From Parapedobacter sp042666505 (GTDB lineage Bacteria > Bacteroidota > Bacteroidia > Sphingobacteriales > Sphingobacteriaceae), in NCBI RefSeq assembly GCF_042666505.1, contig NZ_JBHTDN010000006.1, positions 186,001-250,000 of the forward strand: 64,000 nucleotides of DNA. The letters are read 5' to 3'. A program made the position numbers and the translations under genes. Shown piece after piece: positions 8,636-18,287 of this stretch (position 1 is the first letter of the stretch; every line of letters begins with the position of its first letter). Below the pieces are notes generated by a model that made no database searches, was not told the DNA's origin, and saw nothing but the letters and a program-made list of their open reading frames with translations.

Positions 8636-9244
8636 ATGACCGACGCGAGCGCTGCCGACGAAAAGGTATTGTTGCAACAATTGCAGAAGGGCGACCACGA
8701 AGCTTTTGAAATCTTATATCATTCCTATTCGAAAGTGTTGTACTGGCACTTGGACAAGATGGTCAAAGACGCTGACCTTGCCGAGGAATTGCTGCAGGAA
8801 CTATTCATCAAGGTATGGCATTCACGCGCAAAAATTCAACCGGACCTTCCGTTCGTCAATTTCTTGTATGTAGTTGCCAAACAACTGTCCATTGATCACT
8901 ATCGGCGACTTGCCCGCCGATCACGCGTATTCGAATACCTCGGCCAACGGCAGTCGGAAGCTGTCGAAACCACCGAAAAGGACGTGATGGGCAACGAAGC
9001 CCGTAAACTGCTGGACGAGGCAATTGCTGCATTACCTTTGCAACGGCGTAAGGCGTTCGAGCTTTGCAAGATCGAAGGAAAATCCTATAAAGAGGCGGCC
9101 GAAATCATGGGCGTCAGCCCATTCACCATTCAAAATCATGTTGCCAAAGCAACCCATAGCGTTAAAGAATATGTGGTTAATCGGCAAACTCCGCCCAGTG
9201 CCGAAATGCTGGCGCTGTTCCTCGCGGCCATGTTGTACCTCTAG
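8636..9244 (+). CDS. RNA polymerase ECF-type sigma factor
   Basis: The protein of about 202 residues has sigma region 2 (YHSYSKVLYWHL ... AEELLQELFIKVW) and region 4 with a helix-turn-helix (LPLQRRKAFELC ... SYKEAAEIMGVS). I prefer the ATG at 8636; an in-frame TTG at 8624 would add four residues. The FecR-type anti-sigma gene, an STN-carrying SusC gene and susD follow in the same direction. This is the standard Bacteroidota arrangement in which the outer-membrane receptor signals through the anti-sigma to release the sigma factor, which then switches on its own locus. That regulatory reading is known for the families and inferred here. Confidence 0.93.
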   Translation: MTDASAADEKVLLQQLQKGDHEAFEILYHSYSKVLYWHLDKMVKDADLAEELLQELFIKVWHSRAKIQPDLPFVNFLYVVAKQLSIDHYRRLARRSRVFEYLGQRQSEAVETTEKDVMGNEARKLLDEAIAALPLQRRKAFELCKIEGKSYKEAAEIMGVSPFTIQNHVAKATHSVKEYVVNRQTPPSAEMLALFLAAMLYL

Positions 9245-9311
9245 CATTTTTTTTCAGCGGCAGTAGTATGAATGATATTCCCGGGCGTTATACCCTAAAG
9301 AGACATTTGCT

Positions 9312-10451
9312 TTGGGACAGCTGGAACATCTTAAGGAACTGTACAAGAAATACATCGATGATCAACTTTCCGACCCGGAACGCGTCGAATTGTATACGTT
9401 TTTTGAGCATGCCGGTGATGAGGTCCTTGGCGAGTTGATCGACTCCTACCTGAACCAAACACATTCGATTCCCAACCTCGACCACCTGGATCACCGAACG
9501 GATCGGGTGTTCTCGAGAATTCGCGCGCAGATACTTCCCGCGCGGAAGCGATTGCGTTGGCTACCCTACGCAGCAGCAGCGATTGTCGGTGTATTGGGCA
9601 TTGCTTGGTTCCTTTTAACCGACACACCGCAAACAATGCCGGATTCCCGGACGGCTACAACAGACATTCTACCAGGCGGCAATCGCGCTATGCTTACGCT
9701 TGCAGACGGAAAGACCATCGCGTTGAGCGAAGCAGAAGCAGGCATCATCATCCATGATGACCAGGTTACGTATACGGATCGCTCAAAGCAAATCGCTCGA
9801 TTGTCGCCGGATGCGGTCGGTTACATGGTACTTGCCACTCCCAATGGAGGCACATATCAAGTCACCCTTCCGGACGGCACGGAGGTATGGCTCAACGCTG
9901 CCTCCGAATTAACCTATCCATTGCGCTTTTTCGGAACCGAGCGTGTGGTGACGATTTCCGGAGAGGCTTATTTTTCTGTGGCAAAAAACGCCCAAAACCC
10001 CTTTAAAGTGATCAGCAAGCAGCAAGAAATCCAAGTGCTGGGCACCGCATTCAATGTCAGCGCCTATGCGGATGAGCCGGAAACGAAAACCACGTTGGTC
10101 CAGGGCGGTGTACAAATCCGTAACGTACAGTCTGGAGCGATCAACCGGCTCTTGCCAAACGAGCAGAGCGTAGTCCACGCCTCCAGTACGGAAATCCAAC
10201 AAGTAGACGCAGAGCCGTACATCGCCTGGAAGAATGGATACTTTTATTTTAAGCACACGCCTTTCGAAGAGGTGATGCGACAGCTTGCACGCTGGTATGA
10301 TGTAGAGGTGATTTACAGGGGCGAAGTACCGCAAGAGGCTTTTTCCGGCAAAATGGGACGGGAATTGACCTTAAATGCTGCGTTAAAACTCCTGAATGTT
10401 TCAGCCGTTCAGGTGGAAATTACCGACGGCAACAAATTAATTGTTCACTGA
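9312..10451 (+). CDS. FecR-family anti-sigma factor
   Basis: The 379-residue protein has a cytoplasmic helical N-terminus, one membrane segment at about residues 77-98 (YAAAAIVGVLGIAWFLL), a periplasmic FecR domain around residues 120-270 and a C-terminal DUF4974 region (FEEVMRQLARWYDVEVIY) near residue 315. It should hold the upstream sigma factor inactive until the partner receptor engages substrate. No in-frame ATG lies near the N-terminus; the best start is TTG at 9312, and an in-frame stop at 9273-9275 limits extension. The gap to the sigma gene is 67 bases. Confidence 0.9.
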   Translation: MGQLEHLKELYKKYIDDQLSDPERVELYTFFEHAGDEVLGELIDSYLNQTHSIPNLDHLDHRTDRVFSRIRAQILPARKRLRWLPYAAAAIVGVLGIAWFLLTDTPQTMPDSRTATTDILPGGNRAMLTLADGKTIALSEAEAGIIIHDDQVTYTDRSKQIARLSPDAVGYMVLATPNGGTYQVTLPDGTEVWLNAASELTYPLRFFGTERVVTISGEAYFSVAKNAQNPFKVISKQQEIQVLGTAFNVSAYADEPETKTTLVQGGVQIRNVQSGAINRLLPNEQSVVHASSTEIQQVDAEPYIAWKNGYFYFKHTPFEEVMRQLARWYDVEVIYRGEVPQEAFSGKMGRELTLNAALKLLNVSAVQVEITDGNKLIVH

Positions 10452-10468
10452 CCAATAACTAACAGAAT

Positions 10469-10504
10469 ATGAATCCAATTAAAAACTTAAAAACAGGCTT
10501 ATGA
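10469..10504 (+). CDS. Possible leader peptide upstream of susC
   Basis: An 11-codon reading frame, MNPIKNLKTGL, sits in the 190-base gap between fecR and susC. Its stop overlaps a second tiny frame, MKT, in ATGA. It could regulate translation of the receptor or be chance; nothing beyond position supports it. Confidence 0.2.
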   Translation: MNPIKNLKTGL

Positions 10505-10541
10505 AAACATAGAACCCCTACATCACAGGTCTAAAAAAGAA

Positions 10542-10564
10542 GGGAAGTGCGGCCAACACCTCCC
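10542..10564 (+). promoter_or_regulatory. Hairpin in the leader of susC
   Basis: GGGAAGTG at 10542-10549 pairs with CACCTCCC at 10557-10564 with one mismatch and a 7-base loop, about 80 bases before the susC start. It is not followed by a T-run, so it is not a classical terminator. Confidence 0.35.
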
Positions 10565-10641
10565 CAATTCGTTTGGACCCAATCCGTCAATAAATCGAGC
10601 TTTAATAACAAATTTCTTATTTATCCAAACGTACAAACATA

Positions 10642-13600
10642 ATGATAAATTATGAATTTCCCGTATGGCGCGTCTTGCCGTCGGCGGGGAACAACCACCA
10701 ATTATGGCGCATTATGAAACTAATGTCGTTTTTATTACTATGGGCCTCGCTGCATGTCAGCGCCGCCTCGCTTTCCCAAACGGTTACCCTGAAAGCGGAC
10801 AGCAAACCGTTGACAGAAGTGCTTGCCACACTCGAGACGCAAACGGGGTACCGGATTATGTACAACGATCGCTTCGTCAAACCAACGATGCTCGTATCGG
10901 TTGATGTGAACCGCGAGCCTTTGGCGGATGTATTGGACCGGTTACTTCGGCCAAAGCGATTGTCATACCACATCGAAGGAAGCACCATTGCGATCCATCG
11001 GATGAAGACCGGACAGCCAGCAATCCAGCTGGACGTTAAACGCGTCGAACCCCAGGAAAGAATAATCAGTGGAAAAGTAACAGACGCACAAGGAAATCCA
11101 CTCGAGGGGGTGACGGTAAGCGTGAAAGGTACATCGGTTGCGTTGATCACAGATTCCGACGGCAACTATCGGGTTACCTTACCCGAAGGGGGAACGGTGC
11201 TTATATTTACCATCGTGGGTTACGAAAAGCAGGAGATTTCCGTGGGGCACTCCACCACCGTAAATGCGGCCTTGCGTCAGTCGATCAGTGATCTGGAAGA
11301 GGTGGTCGTTATCGGGTACGGTACGCAATCGCAAAAACGGGTTTCAGGATCGGTCGCGAATGTTCAGATGAAAGATTTTAATGCGGGCGTAAACCGTGAT
11401 GCGGCGGGATTGCTCAGGGGCAAAGTAGCTGGACTTACCATCACCAGTGGCAGTGGCGACGTATCGTCCGGAGAGACCATCCGGCTGCGTGGCACGGCCT
11501 CGCTAACCGGAAGCAGTGCGCCGTTTGTCGTTATTGACGGTGTCCCCGGCTTGCCGATGAGTTCGGTTGCGCCTCAAGACATCGAGTCCATCAGTGTGCT
11601 GAAAGACGCCTCCGCTTCGGCCATTTACGGATCGCGCTCGGCGAGTGGCGTAATCCTCATCACAACCAAGACAGGAAAGGGGAAGGCGAGAATCAACTAC
11701 GAAGGATATGGCGCGCTGGAAACAGTTTCCAACAAACCACGTATGTTGACGGCCGACGAATGGCGCCAGTTTGTGTCAACACAGGACATGGATGTAACCG
11801 GATTGGATTTAGGCGGTAACACAAACTGGTTTGACGAAATCCTTCGCCGGGGCGTGTCACAGAACCACAGCCTGTCACTAACGGGCGGCGGAACCAACAA
11901 CAGCTACCGCGCCTCGTTCAACTACCTTTCGCGGCAGGGAATAGCCAAGGGTAATGACTTGGACAACCTGAACGGCCGTCTGACATTTAATCAAAAAGCG
12001 TTGAATGACCGATTGGACATCACGCTTACCGGCGCCATAACGCAACGGGATTATAGTCCTACGGACGACCGGAACTTTGTACTGGCTTATAATATGATTC
12101 CCGTGTATCCGGTTAAAAACGACGACGGCTCGTGGTTCGAGGTGCAGGGATATGATCAGGGGAATCCCCTACACAACATCATGGAAAACCGGCGTGACTA
12201 TAAAAACAGCCTCTATTATTTCAACGCACAAACAAAAATACGTATCCTGGACGGCCTTACCGGATCTTTGAATCTCCACAAAGAGCGGGAAAACAGCGAT
12301 TACGGATCGTATAACGATTCGGAAACCGAGCGTGGAAGGGACGACCGGGGTTTCGCTTCCCGAAGTTTTTGGACCCGCGACCGGAAGTTGATGGAAACTA
12401 CCCTGAATTATCGCGTGGACTTATCGGAAGCGCATAATCTGGAAGTGTTGGGCGGTTATTCCTATGAAGACGGTTATTACCAGAATGCTGGCGGGCAGTC
12501 CCGGCAATTTATTACCGATTTGTTCGAATATAACAACCTCGGAGCAGGAGAAATCCTGCGGGCGGGTGATGTTTGGTCCGGGAAAAACATGTACAAACTC
12601 ATCTCCTTCTTTGCCCGTGCAGATTATGCCTACCGGGAGAAATACATTTTGACCGCCACACTTCGGCGGGATGGGTCATCGAAATTCGGCGAACATCATA
12701 AATGGGGCACCTTCCCCTCTGTTTCCGCCGCGTGGAATATTGCCGACGAGGATTTTTTGCAGGGCACTTTAAGTGAATTAAAGCTACGTGTTGGCTACGG
12801 CGTTGTCGGCAATCAGGAAGGGCTCAATCCCTACCAAACCTTGCAGCTTTATGCCGCCAATGGCCGTTACTACGACAACGGCAACTGGTTTCAAGCCTAT
12901 CAAATCGGACAGAACCCCAACCCTAACCTGAAATGGGAAGAAACCGGCATGTTTAATGTAGGTATCGATTTCCGCACTGCCAATGGCCGCATCAGTGGAA
13001 CCTTGGAGTACTATGATAAACAAACGAAAGACCTGCTATATACGTATCAGGTGCCTGTCCCCCCTTTCCTCTATCCCTCGATGATCGCCAATGTAGGCGA
13101 AATGTCCAACAAAGGACTGGAATTGCTGGTTAATGGACTCGTGGTGGACAAGCCGATGTTCTCGTGGTCGGTAAACGTCAATCTGGCGCACAACAAAAAC
13201 CGCATTTCGCGACTCTCCGGGAATGAATTTACCACCTCGTCCATTAAGTTGGGGAGTGCCAGTGTGCGGGGTGCCGCCCATACCACCACCCACATTCTCG
13301 AAGAAGGGAAGGAAGTGGGAACTTTTTATGGTTGGCGCAGCCTCGGACTGGACGAAGACGGGAAATACATCATGGACGACGGGGTGGATGGTAAGCCCGG
13401 CCTGACGGATGACGATCGTACGTACATTGGCTCGGCACAACCAAAACTGACGTATGGCATAAACAATACGTTCACCTACAAACAATTTGATCTGTCTTTT
13501 TTTCTACGCGGGGTTTATGGCAATGACGTACTCAACTTTTCCCGGATGTCTTACGCCACCACACTATGGTTACCCGGAGGCAACGCGCTGCAAGAGGCAT

Positions 13601-13887
13601 TGACAAACGGACTATCAGACAGTCCGATATACAGCAGCTATTACATTGAAAAGGGATCCTTTTTACGATTGGACAACCTGAGTCTCTCCTACCGGTTTAA
13701 GCCCGGGGCAATTCGCAACATTGATCAATTGCGTGTGTTTTTCACCGGACAGAACCTCTTCGTGATCACCAATTACAGCGGTTTGGATCCAGAGGTGGAT
13801 ATGAATGGTTTATCGCCGGGTATGGAAGGACGGAATTATTACCCCAAAGCCCGGACCGTATCTTTGGGACTAAATATCGGTTTTTAA
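10642..13887 (+). CDS. SusC/RagA-type TonB-dependent receptor with STN signalling domain
   Basis: The 1081-residue protein starts with a signal peptide (the hydrophobic stretch is MSFLLLWASLHVSAASLS, near residues 28-46). Next come an STN domain (about 48-120: LTEVLATLETQTGYRIMYND), a carboxypeptidase-regulatory-like domain (about 132-220: ISGKVTDAQGNPLEGV), a plug beginning at DLEEVVVIGYGTQ and a long beta-barrel. The family imports glycans or glycosides with its SusD partner. The STN domain is the part that contacts FecR proteins, which fits the sigma/anti-sigma pair upstream. A later start at MKLMSF (residue 25) is possible. susD follows after 8 bases. Confidence 0.95.
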   Translation: MINYEFPVWRVLPSAGNNHQLWRIMKLMSFLLLWASLHVSAASLSQTVTLKADSKPLTEVLATLETQTGYRIMYNDRFVKPTMLVSVDVNREPLADVLDRLLRPKRLSYHIEGSTIAIHRMKTGQPAIQLDVKRVEPQERIISGKVTDAQGNPLEGVTVSVKGTSVALITDSDGNYRVTLPEGGTVLIFTIVGYEKQEISVGHSTTVNAALRQSISDLEEVVVIGYGTQSQKRVSGSVANVQMKDFNAGVNRDAAGLLRGKVAGLTITSGSGDVSSGETIRLRGTASLTGSSAPFVVIDGVPGLPMSSVAPQDIESISVLKDASASAIYGSRSASGVILITTKTGKGKARINYEGYGALETVSNKPRMLTADEWRQFVSTQDMDVTGLDLGGNTNWFDEILRRGVSQNHSLSLTGGGTNNSYRASFNYLSRQGIAKGNDLDNLNGRLTFNQKALNDRLDITLTGAITQRDYSPTDDRNFVLAYNMIPVYPVKNDDGSWFEVQGYDQGNPLHNIMENRRDYKNSLYYFNAQTKIRILDGLTGSLNLHKERENSDYGSYNDSETERGRDDRGFASRSFWTRDRKLMETTLNYRVDLSEAHNLEVLGGYSYEDGYYQNAGGQSRQFITDLFEYNNLGAGEILRAGDVWSGKNMYKLISFFARADYAYREKYILTATLRRDGSSKFGEHHKWGTFPSVSAAWNIADEDFLQGTLSELKLRVGYGVVGNQEGLNPYQTLQLYAANGRYYDNGNWFQAYQIGQNPNPNLKWEETGMFNVGIDFRTANGRISGTLEYYDKQTKDLLYTYQVPVPPFLYPSMIANVGEMSNKGLELLVNGLVVDKPMFSWSVNVNLAHNKNRISRLSGNEFTTSSIKLGSASVRGAAHTTTHILEEGKEVGTFYGWRSLGLDEDGKYIMDDGVDGKPGLTDDDRTYIGSAQPKLTYGINNTFTYKQFDLSFFLRGVYGNDVLNFSRMSYATTLWLPGGNALQEALTNGLSDSPIYSSYYIEKGSFLRLDNLSLSYRFKPGAIRNIDQLRVFFTGQNLFVITNYSGLDPEVDMNGLSPGMEGRNYYPKARTVSLGLNIGF

Positions 13888-13895
13888 CCCTAAAT

Positions 13896-15434
13896 ATGAA
13901 TGTTATGAAGTATCTATATAAAACGGCAGTCGTTCTCTTGCTTTGCATCAGCGGAGCATGCACCAACTTGGATGAGCAGCTGTTCGATCGCTTGCCGGCC
14001 GATCAGTTTGGCAATACCGACCGGGAAATCAATGCGCTGATCGCGCCGATTTACCGTACACTCAAAGGCATTTGGTCACCAGCCTATTATTGCATGGTAG
14101 AAGGCACGTCTGATATGGCCATCACCCCCACCCGGAAGGGGGGAGACGGATGGGAAGGCGGATTGTTCAAGGAATTTCGCTTTGGTTCCTGGACGTCGGG
14201 AAACCGGTATATCACAGACACGTATGATAACTGTATGCGGGGCATCTCTACCTGTAATCAAATTTATCATACGGTAAATACCAACCCCGCGGTCCAAAAT
14301 AAGGAAAGTATCCTCGCCGAAATACGGGCCGTCCGCGCACTCTGGTATTATTTCCTGGTAGATAATTATGGGAATGTGCCGATCGTAACCGATTTCAACG
14401 ATACAAGCAATCCCGCTACGTCCTCCCGGAAAGAGGTTTTTCGATTTATTGTCTCGGAGTTGAATGCGATTAAGGACCTCATTCGGGAAGACGTTTCGTC
14501 TGCCAGCTATGGAAAAATGACCAAGGGAGCCGTCTATACGTTGCTTGCCAAAATTTACCTCAACGCCGAAATATGGGACCCGGAGGGTGGTCCGAAATGG
14601 GAAGAGTGCATCGCTGCCTGCAATGCGGTAATGGCGCTCGACTACGTGCTGGAGCCTGACTGGAAAGCAAGCTTTGCCGTTCACAACGAAGCATCCAAAG
14701 AAATCATTTTTCCCATCGTATTCAGTACGGTTGATGGCGGAAACATCATGCACCAGCATACGCTGCACTACCTTACCAATATTGCACTCGGCATTTTGCC
14801 CCGTGGGTTTAATGGCATCAACGCGATGCCGGGTTACGTGCATGCGTATGACGATGCGGATAAGCGCAAAGCGGGTTCTTTTCTGTGGGGCCCACAGATT
14901 GACCCGGCAACCGGCCAGGTGCTTATCACGGCACATGGCCGTCCCTTGAATCATTTCATCGATTTTACGTTTAAATATAACGTGGACGCCGATGGCTGGG
15001 GGCAGGTGGAACAGGAAGATGGCGCCCGCTGTAATAAATGGGAATTCGAAAAGGGCGTAAATGGCCCTATGGAAAATGACTTTGCAATTTTCAGACTCGC
15101 AGACGTATATTTGATGAAGGCCGAGGCGCTGCTGCGCTCCGGAGGGGATGCCGGCGAAGCGTTGGCGCTGGTGAATAACGTTCGGGCACGGGCGTTTGAT
15201 GACGCTGCGAAATTAAAAAATAACGTTACCTTGCAGGATATCTACGAGGAACGCCGATTTGAGTTTGCGTGGGAGTTGGTAAGCCGACAGGACATGATCC
15301 GTTTTGGCACCTTTCTGGAGCCTGTATCGGGGCCTGTGGGTAGGGGAAGCCTTAACGCACAGAAATTGCTTTTTCCCATTCCGCGGACGGCTATAGACGC
15401 CAACCCAAATCTTGAGCAAAATCCGGGGTATTGA
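13896..15434 (+). CDS. SusD/RagB-family substrate-binding lipoprotein
   Basis: The 512-residue protein has a lipoprotein signal (VVLLLCISGAC, lipid-accepting Cys near residue 22), the N-terminal TPR-like SusD fold (EILAEIRAVRALWYYFLVDNYGNVPIV near residue 145) and the typical C-terminal ending IDANPNLEQNPGY. It should sit on the outer surface as the lid of the SusC receptor encoded just before it. The substrate is unknown; the two enzymes downstream suggest a glycoside handled through 3-keto intermediates. Confidence 0.95.
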   Translation: MNVMKYLYKTAVVLLLCISGACTNLDEQLFDRLPADQFGNTDREINALIAPIYRTLKGIWSPAYYCMVEGTSDMAITPTRKGGDGWEGGLFKEFRFGSWTSGNRYITDTYDNCMRGISTCNQIYHTVNTNPAVQNKESILAEIRAVRALWYYFLVDNYGNVPIVTDFNDTSNPATSSRKEVFRFIVSELNAIKDLIREDVSSASYGKMTKGAVYTLLAKIYLNAEIWDPEGGPKWEECIAACNAVMALDYVLEPDWKASFAVHNEASKEIIFPIVFSTVDGGNIMHQHTLHYLTNIALGILPRGFNGINAMPGYVHAYDDADKRKAGSFLWGPQIDPATGQVLITAHGRPLNHFIDFTFKYNVDADGWGQVEQEDGARCNKWEFEKGVNGPMENDFAIFRLADVYLMKAEALLRSGGDAGEALALVNNVRARAFDDAAKLKNNVTLQDIYEERRFEFAWELVSRQDMIRFGTFLEPVSGPVGRGSLNAQKLLFPIPRTAIDANPNLEQNPGY

Positions 15435-15471
15435 GTATAAACCGATTGATAATTTTAAACATTATACATTC

Positions 15472-16869
15472 ATGACGAAATCAACAGAAAATTCACGAAG
15501 AGGCTTCTTAAAACAACTGGGACAATCGGCCGCGGTGATGGCCATAACGCCAACGGCATTGTCAAAGGCTGCATCCGAATCGCGGTTTGAATATTTGAAC
15601 CTTGTTAAAAAACAACCCATCGCCGCGAATGACCGCATCCGCATTGCACTGATCGGAACGGGAGGCATGGGAATCGGCGACATGGAAACCGCCCTGCAGG
15701 TTCCCGGCGTGGAAATCGTAGCGGCGTGCGACCTTTATGAAGGACGCCGCATCCGTGCAAAAGAATTATGGGGACAACACCTATTTGTAACCAAAGACTA
15801 CCGCGAAATCCTGGAGCGCGATGATGTGGATGCCGTGATCAATGCAACGACAGACCATTGGCACGAAAAGATTTCGATAGATGCCATGCAGCGGGGAAAG
15901 CACGTATACTGCGAAAAACCAATGGTTCAAAAGGTAGCAGAGGGACATCGTATCATTGACGCGGAAAAGAAAACCGGAAAGGTTTTTCAGGTAGGTAGCC
16001 AGTTCGTAAGCTCCATTATCCATGCGAAGGCAAAGGAACTGATCAAAGCCGGGGATATCGGTGAGGTGAACTTTGTGGAAGTTCAAATTGATCGCCACAG
16101 TGCCATAGGCGCTTGGCAATACTCCATACCCCCAGACGCCTCTCCTGAAACGGTGGACTGGGATACATACCTAGGGCACGCTCCGAAACGTCCTTGGGAC
16201 CCCCTGCGCTTTTTCCGGTGGAGAAATTATCAGGATTATGGTACCGGCGTCGCAGGTGATCTGTATGTGCATATGCTTTCCATGCTGCACTTTGTTCTGG
16301 ACTCCAAAGGCCCTGAACGTGTTATGTCTACTGGAGGCATCCGTTTCTGGAAAGACGGCAGGGACGTACCCGACGTCCACCTGGGCTTATTTGACTATCC
16401 GGTCTCCGACACCCACCCTGCTTTCAACCTGGCGCTGCGCACGAATTTTGCCAGCGGCGGCGGCGAAAATTATTTATTTCACATTGTCGGCTCAGAAGGC
16501 GACATCTCCATAGGCTGGGACAACCTCATCGTAAGGCGCAATCCCTGGCCCGAAGCGCCGGGCATGTCCATTGGTTCTTTTTCGGAAGCCATGCAAAAGA
16601 AATTTAAAGAAGAATATGCCAAAAAATATCCGACGCAATACGAGATGGAAGGCCCCCGTGAGTTTGTCTATAAGACGCCCAAAGACTACAAAGGCGACCG
16701 ATACGAACATTTTGTTAACTTCTTTGATGCCATCCGCAATGGCAAAAAGGTAGTGGAAGACGCTACATTCGGTCTACGTGCTTGTGGGCCAACCGAAGCG
16801 GGTAACATCAGTTATTTCGAAAAACGGATCGTTTCCTGGGATCCCGAAAAAATGCAAATCGGATCATGA
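15472..16869 (+). CDS. Tat-exported Gfo/Idh/MocA-family oxidoreductase
   Basis: The 465-residue product from ATG 15472 begins with a twin-arginine signal (SRRGFLKQLGQSAAV), followed by a Rossmann NAD(P) motif IALIGTGGMGIG near residue 65 and the catalytic-region motif YCEKPMVQ near residue 148. The family oxidises or reduces sugar carbons, often C3 of a pyranose, with tightly bound NAD. I prefer ATG 15472 because it puts the Tat motif near the N-terminus and begins 37 bases after susD; an upstream ATG at 15412 would overlap susD. It overlaps the DUF1080 gene by 4 bases, so the two products likely act in sequence in the periplasm. Confidence 0.92.
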   Translation: MTKSTENSRRGFLKQLGQSAAVMAITPTALSKAASESRFEYLNLVKKQPIAANDRIRIALIGTGGMGIGDMETALQVPGVEIVAACDLYEGRRIRAKELWGQHLFVTKDYREILERDDVDAVINATTDHWHEKISIDAMQRGKHVYCEKPMVQKVAEGHRIIDAEKKTGKVFQVGSQFVSSIIHAKAKELIKAGDIGEVNFVEVQIDRHSAIGAWQYSIPPDASPETVDWDTYLGHAPKRPWDPLRFFRWRNYQDYGTGVAGDLYVHMLSMLHFVLDSKGPERVMSTGGIRFWKDGRDVPDVHLGLFDYPVSDTHPAFNLALRTNFASGGGENYLFHIVGSEGDISIGWDNLIVRRNPWPEAPGMSIGSFSEAMQKKFKEEYAKKYPTQYEMEGPREFVYKTPKDYKGDRYEHFVNFFDAIRNGKKVVEDATFGLRACGPTEAGNISYFEKRIVSWDPEKMQIGS

Positions 16870-17573
16870 GGTATTCAATTACAAAAGCGGCCTGCTACCT
16901 GGGTGTAGCGGCCTGCACCTTTTGGTCGTGCAATCAGGCGTCCCGGCAAGACACGCATACCGTGGAACGCGATGAAAAAGGTGAGTGGATTACCTTAATC
17001 GGCCAAACCCCTGACCAACACTGGCATACGTATTTGCAGGATACGGTTGCCGGCTGGGAGATTACCGACGGCGTTTTATCCACGCCCGGCAAAAACGGAG
17101 ACCTGGTAAGTAACGATACCTTCTCGAACTTTGAACTGGAGGTCGAGTGGAAAATCAACGAAGGGGGTAATAGCGGTATTTTCTATTACGTCGTAGAAGA
17201 CCCAAAGTACAAGCGTATGTATGAAACCGGACCGGAGTTTCAACTAATCGACGACACCGGGTATCCACAAGCGCTTACGCCTGCTCAAAAAACAGGCTCG
17301 CTTTCCGACGTGATTGCCCCGGATACGGCGGCCGCCAATCCACCGGGATCGTGGAACCAAACCAAGATTGTTGTCAACGAGGGTCGGGCCGAGCATTGGC
17401 TTAACGGACAACTGATCTTAACTTATGAACTAGGTACCCCGGAATGGGAGAAAATGGTTGCCGCCAGTAAGTTTGCCGACCTTGATTACGGACTGACACG
17501 CTCGGGTCGTATTGGCTTACAAGATCACGGCGATGCCGTGTACTTCCGTAACATCCGAATCAGACGGCTATAA
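16866..17573 (+). CDS. DUF1080 (3-keto-disaccharide hydrolase family) lipoprotein
   Basis: The 235-residue protein has a hydrophobic leader ending in candidate lipobox cysteines (VAAC or TFWSC), then a single DUF1080 jelly-roll (GWEITDGVLSTPGKNGDLVSNDTFSNFELEVEWKI cannot be quoted whole; key parts are WEITDGVL and GNSGIFYYV). Characterised members cleave 3-keto-glycosides. Paired by a 4-base overlap with the Gfo/Idh oxidoreductase, it suggests oxidation of a glycoside at C3 followed by hydrolysis or elimination outside the cytoplasm. Its 3' end overlaps the convergent thioredoxin-like gene by 14 bases. Confidence 0.88.
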   Translation: MRYSITKAACYLGVAACTFWSCNQASRQDTHTVERDEKGEWITLIGQTPDQHWHTYLQDTVAGWEITDGVLSTPGKNGDLVSNDTFSNFELEVEWKINEGGNSGIFYYVVEDPKYKRMYETGPEFQLIDDTGYPQALTPAQKTGSLSDVIAPDTAAANPPGSWNQTKIVVNEGRAEHWLNGQLILTYELGTPEWEKMVAASKFADLDYGLTRSGRIGLQDHGDAVYFRNIRIRRL

Positions 17574-18123
17574 GTGAGAGCATTCCGTGAAGCTCAGCTT
17601 GCACGGAATGCCCTTTATCTGTATTGTACCAGTTTTGCAGAGCTACTTTCTGGGTTTCGAAATCCGCGCCGTCGGCTTTCAGCTTGTCAAACAGGACTTG
17701 GCACTCCGCCGGCCGGGGGCCCCAAGTTGCCAGGCCCTTCCCTTCCGCATCGCGTATAATCAACTTCGGTATTGATTTACTCCCGTTGGTGAGGTACTCG
17801 TTGATGCGGAAAGGCAATGAATCACGCAATTCATAGGCTACCGAAATCAACGGGTTTTGCTGCGCAGCCAACTGGATAAACGGAACGGAATGTGCGGCGT
17901 CGCCACACCAGGGCTCGGTGATGACGATCCATTGCTGGGGTTGTGAAATCTTTCTGATTACATCAATCAGTTGTTCGGACAACACGCCTTTCTTCAGCCA
18001 CCGGTTCATCCGAGACCAGTTGAGCTTGGCATAGTCAAGGTATGCGGCGTTGTCGTAGGGAGCCGGAGGGGTCTGTGTATGTAATATATCTTCAAATACG
18101 AGCAAGTATTGGGAAAAATCCAT
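17560..18123 (-). CDS. Thioredoxin-fold family protein
   Basis: The 187-residue protein has no signal peptide. The motif WIVITEPWCGDAAHSVP near residue 80 is the thioredoxin-like active-site strand, with WCGD in place of the classical CxxC, so only one redox cysteine is present there. IPKLIIRDAEG near residue 130 carries the cis-proline. Proteins like this are common in Bacteroidota and are annotated only as thioredoxin family; their role is unknown. It converges with and overlaps the DUF1080 gene. On the minus strand TATTTTTG at 18157-18150 matches the -7 consensus and would serve as promoter. Confidence 0.8.
   Translation of the reverse strand: MDFSQYLLVFEDILHTQTPPAPYDNAAYLDYAKLNWSRMNRWLKKGVLSEQLIDVIRKISQPQQWIVITEPWCGDAAHSVPFIQLAAQQNPLISVAYELRDSLPFRINEYLTNGSKSIPKLIIRDAEGKGLATWGPRPAECQVLFDKLKADGADFETQKVALQNWYNTDKGHSVQAELHGMLSLIAV
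17580..17611. terminator. Candidate hairpin terminator between convergent genes
   Basis: GCATTCCGTG at 17580-17589 pairs perfectly with 17602-17611 over a 12-base loop, just after the DUF1080 stop. It lies inside the last codons of the opposing thioredoxin-like gene. The following T-run is weak, so its strength as an intrinsic terminator is uncertain. Confidence 0.45.
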
Positions 18124-18287
18124 TTTTTTATCGTTTTATCAATCGCCGGCAAAAATACGATGACTGCCTCCGATTTAGGTCGGCCAAATGTCAATGTTTC
18201 AAAACCTTTCCCTTCCGGTGTTGTTGGCCATTTCGGCAAGTCGGCAAAACGATTCCGCATAACCCTGGCTTATTTAAAACGGAAACC

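Noticed and set aside
14076..14954. Long 292-codon minus-strand frame opposite susD
   Set aside because: It lies wholly inside a well-supported susD gene and its residues show no domain; it is an antisense shadow.
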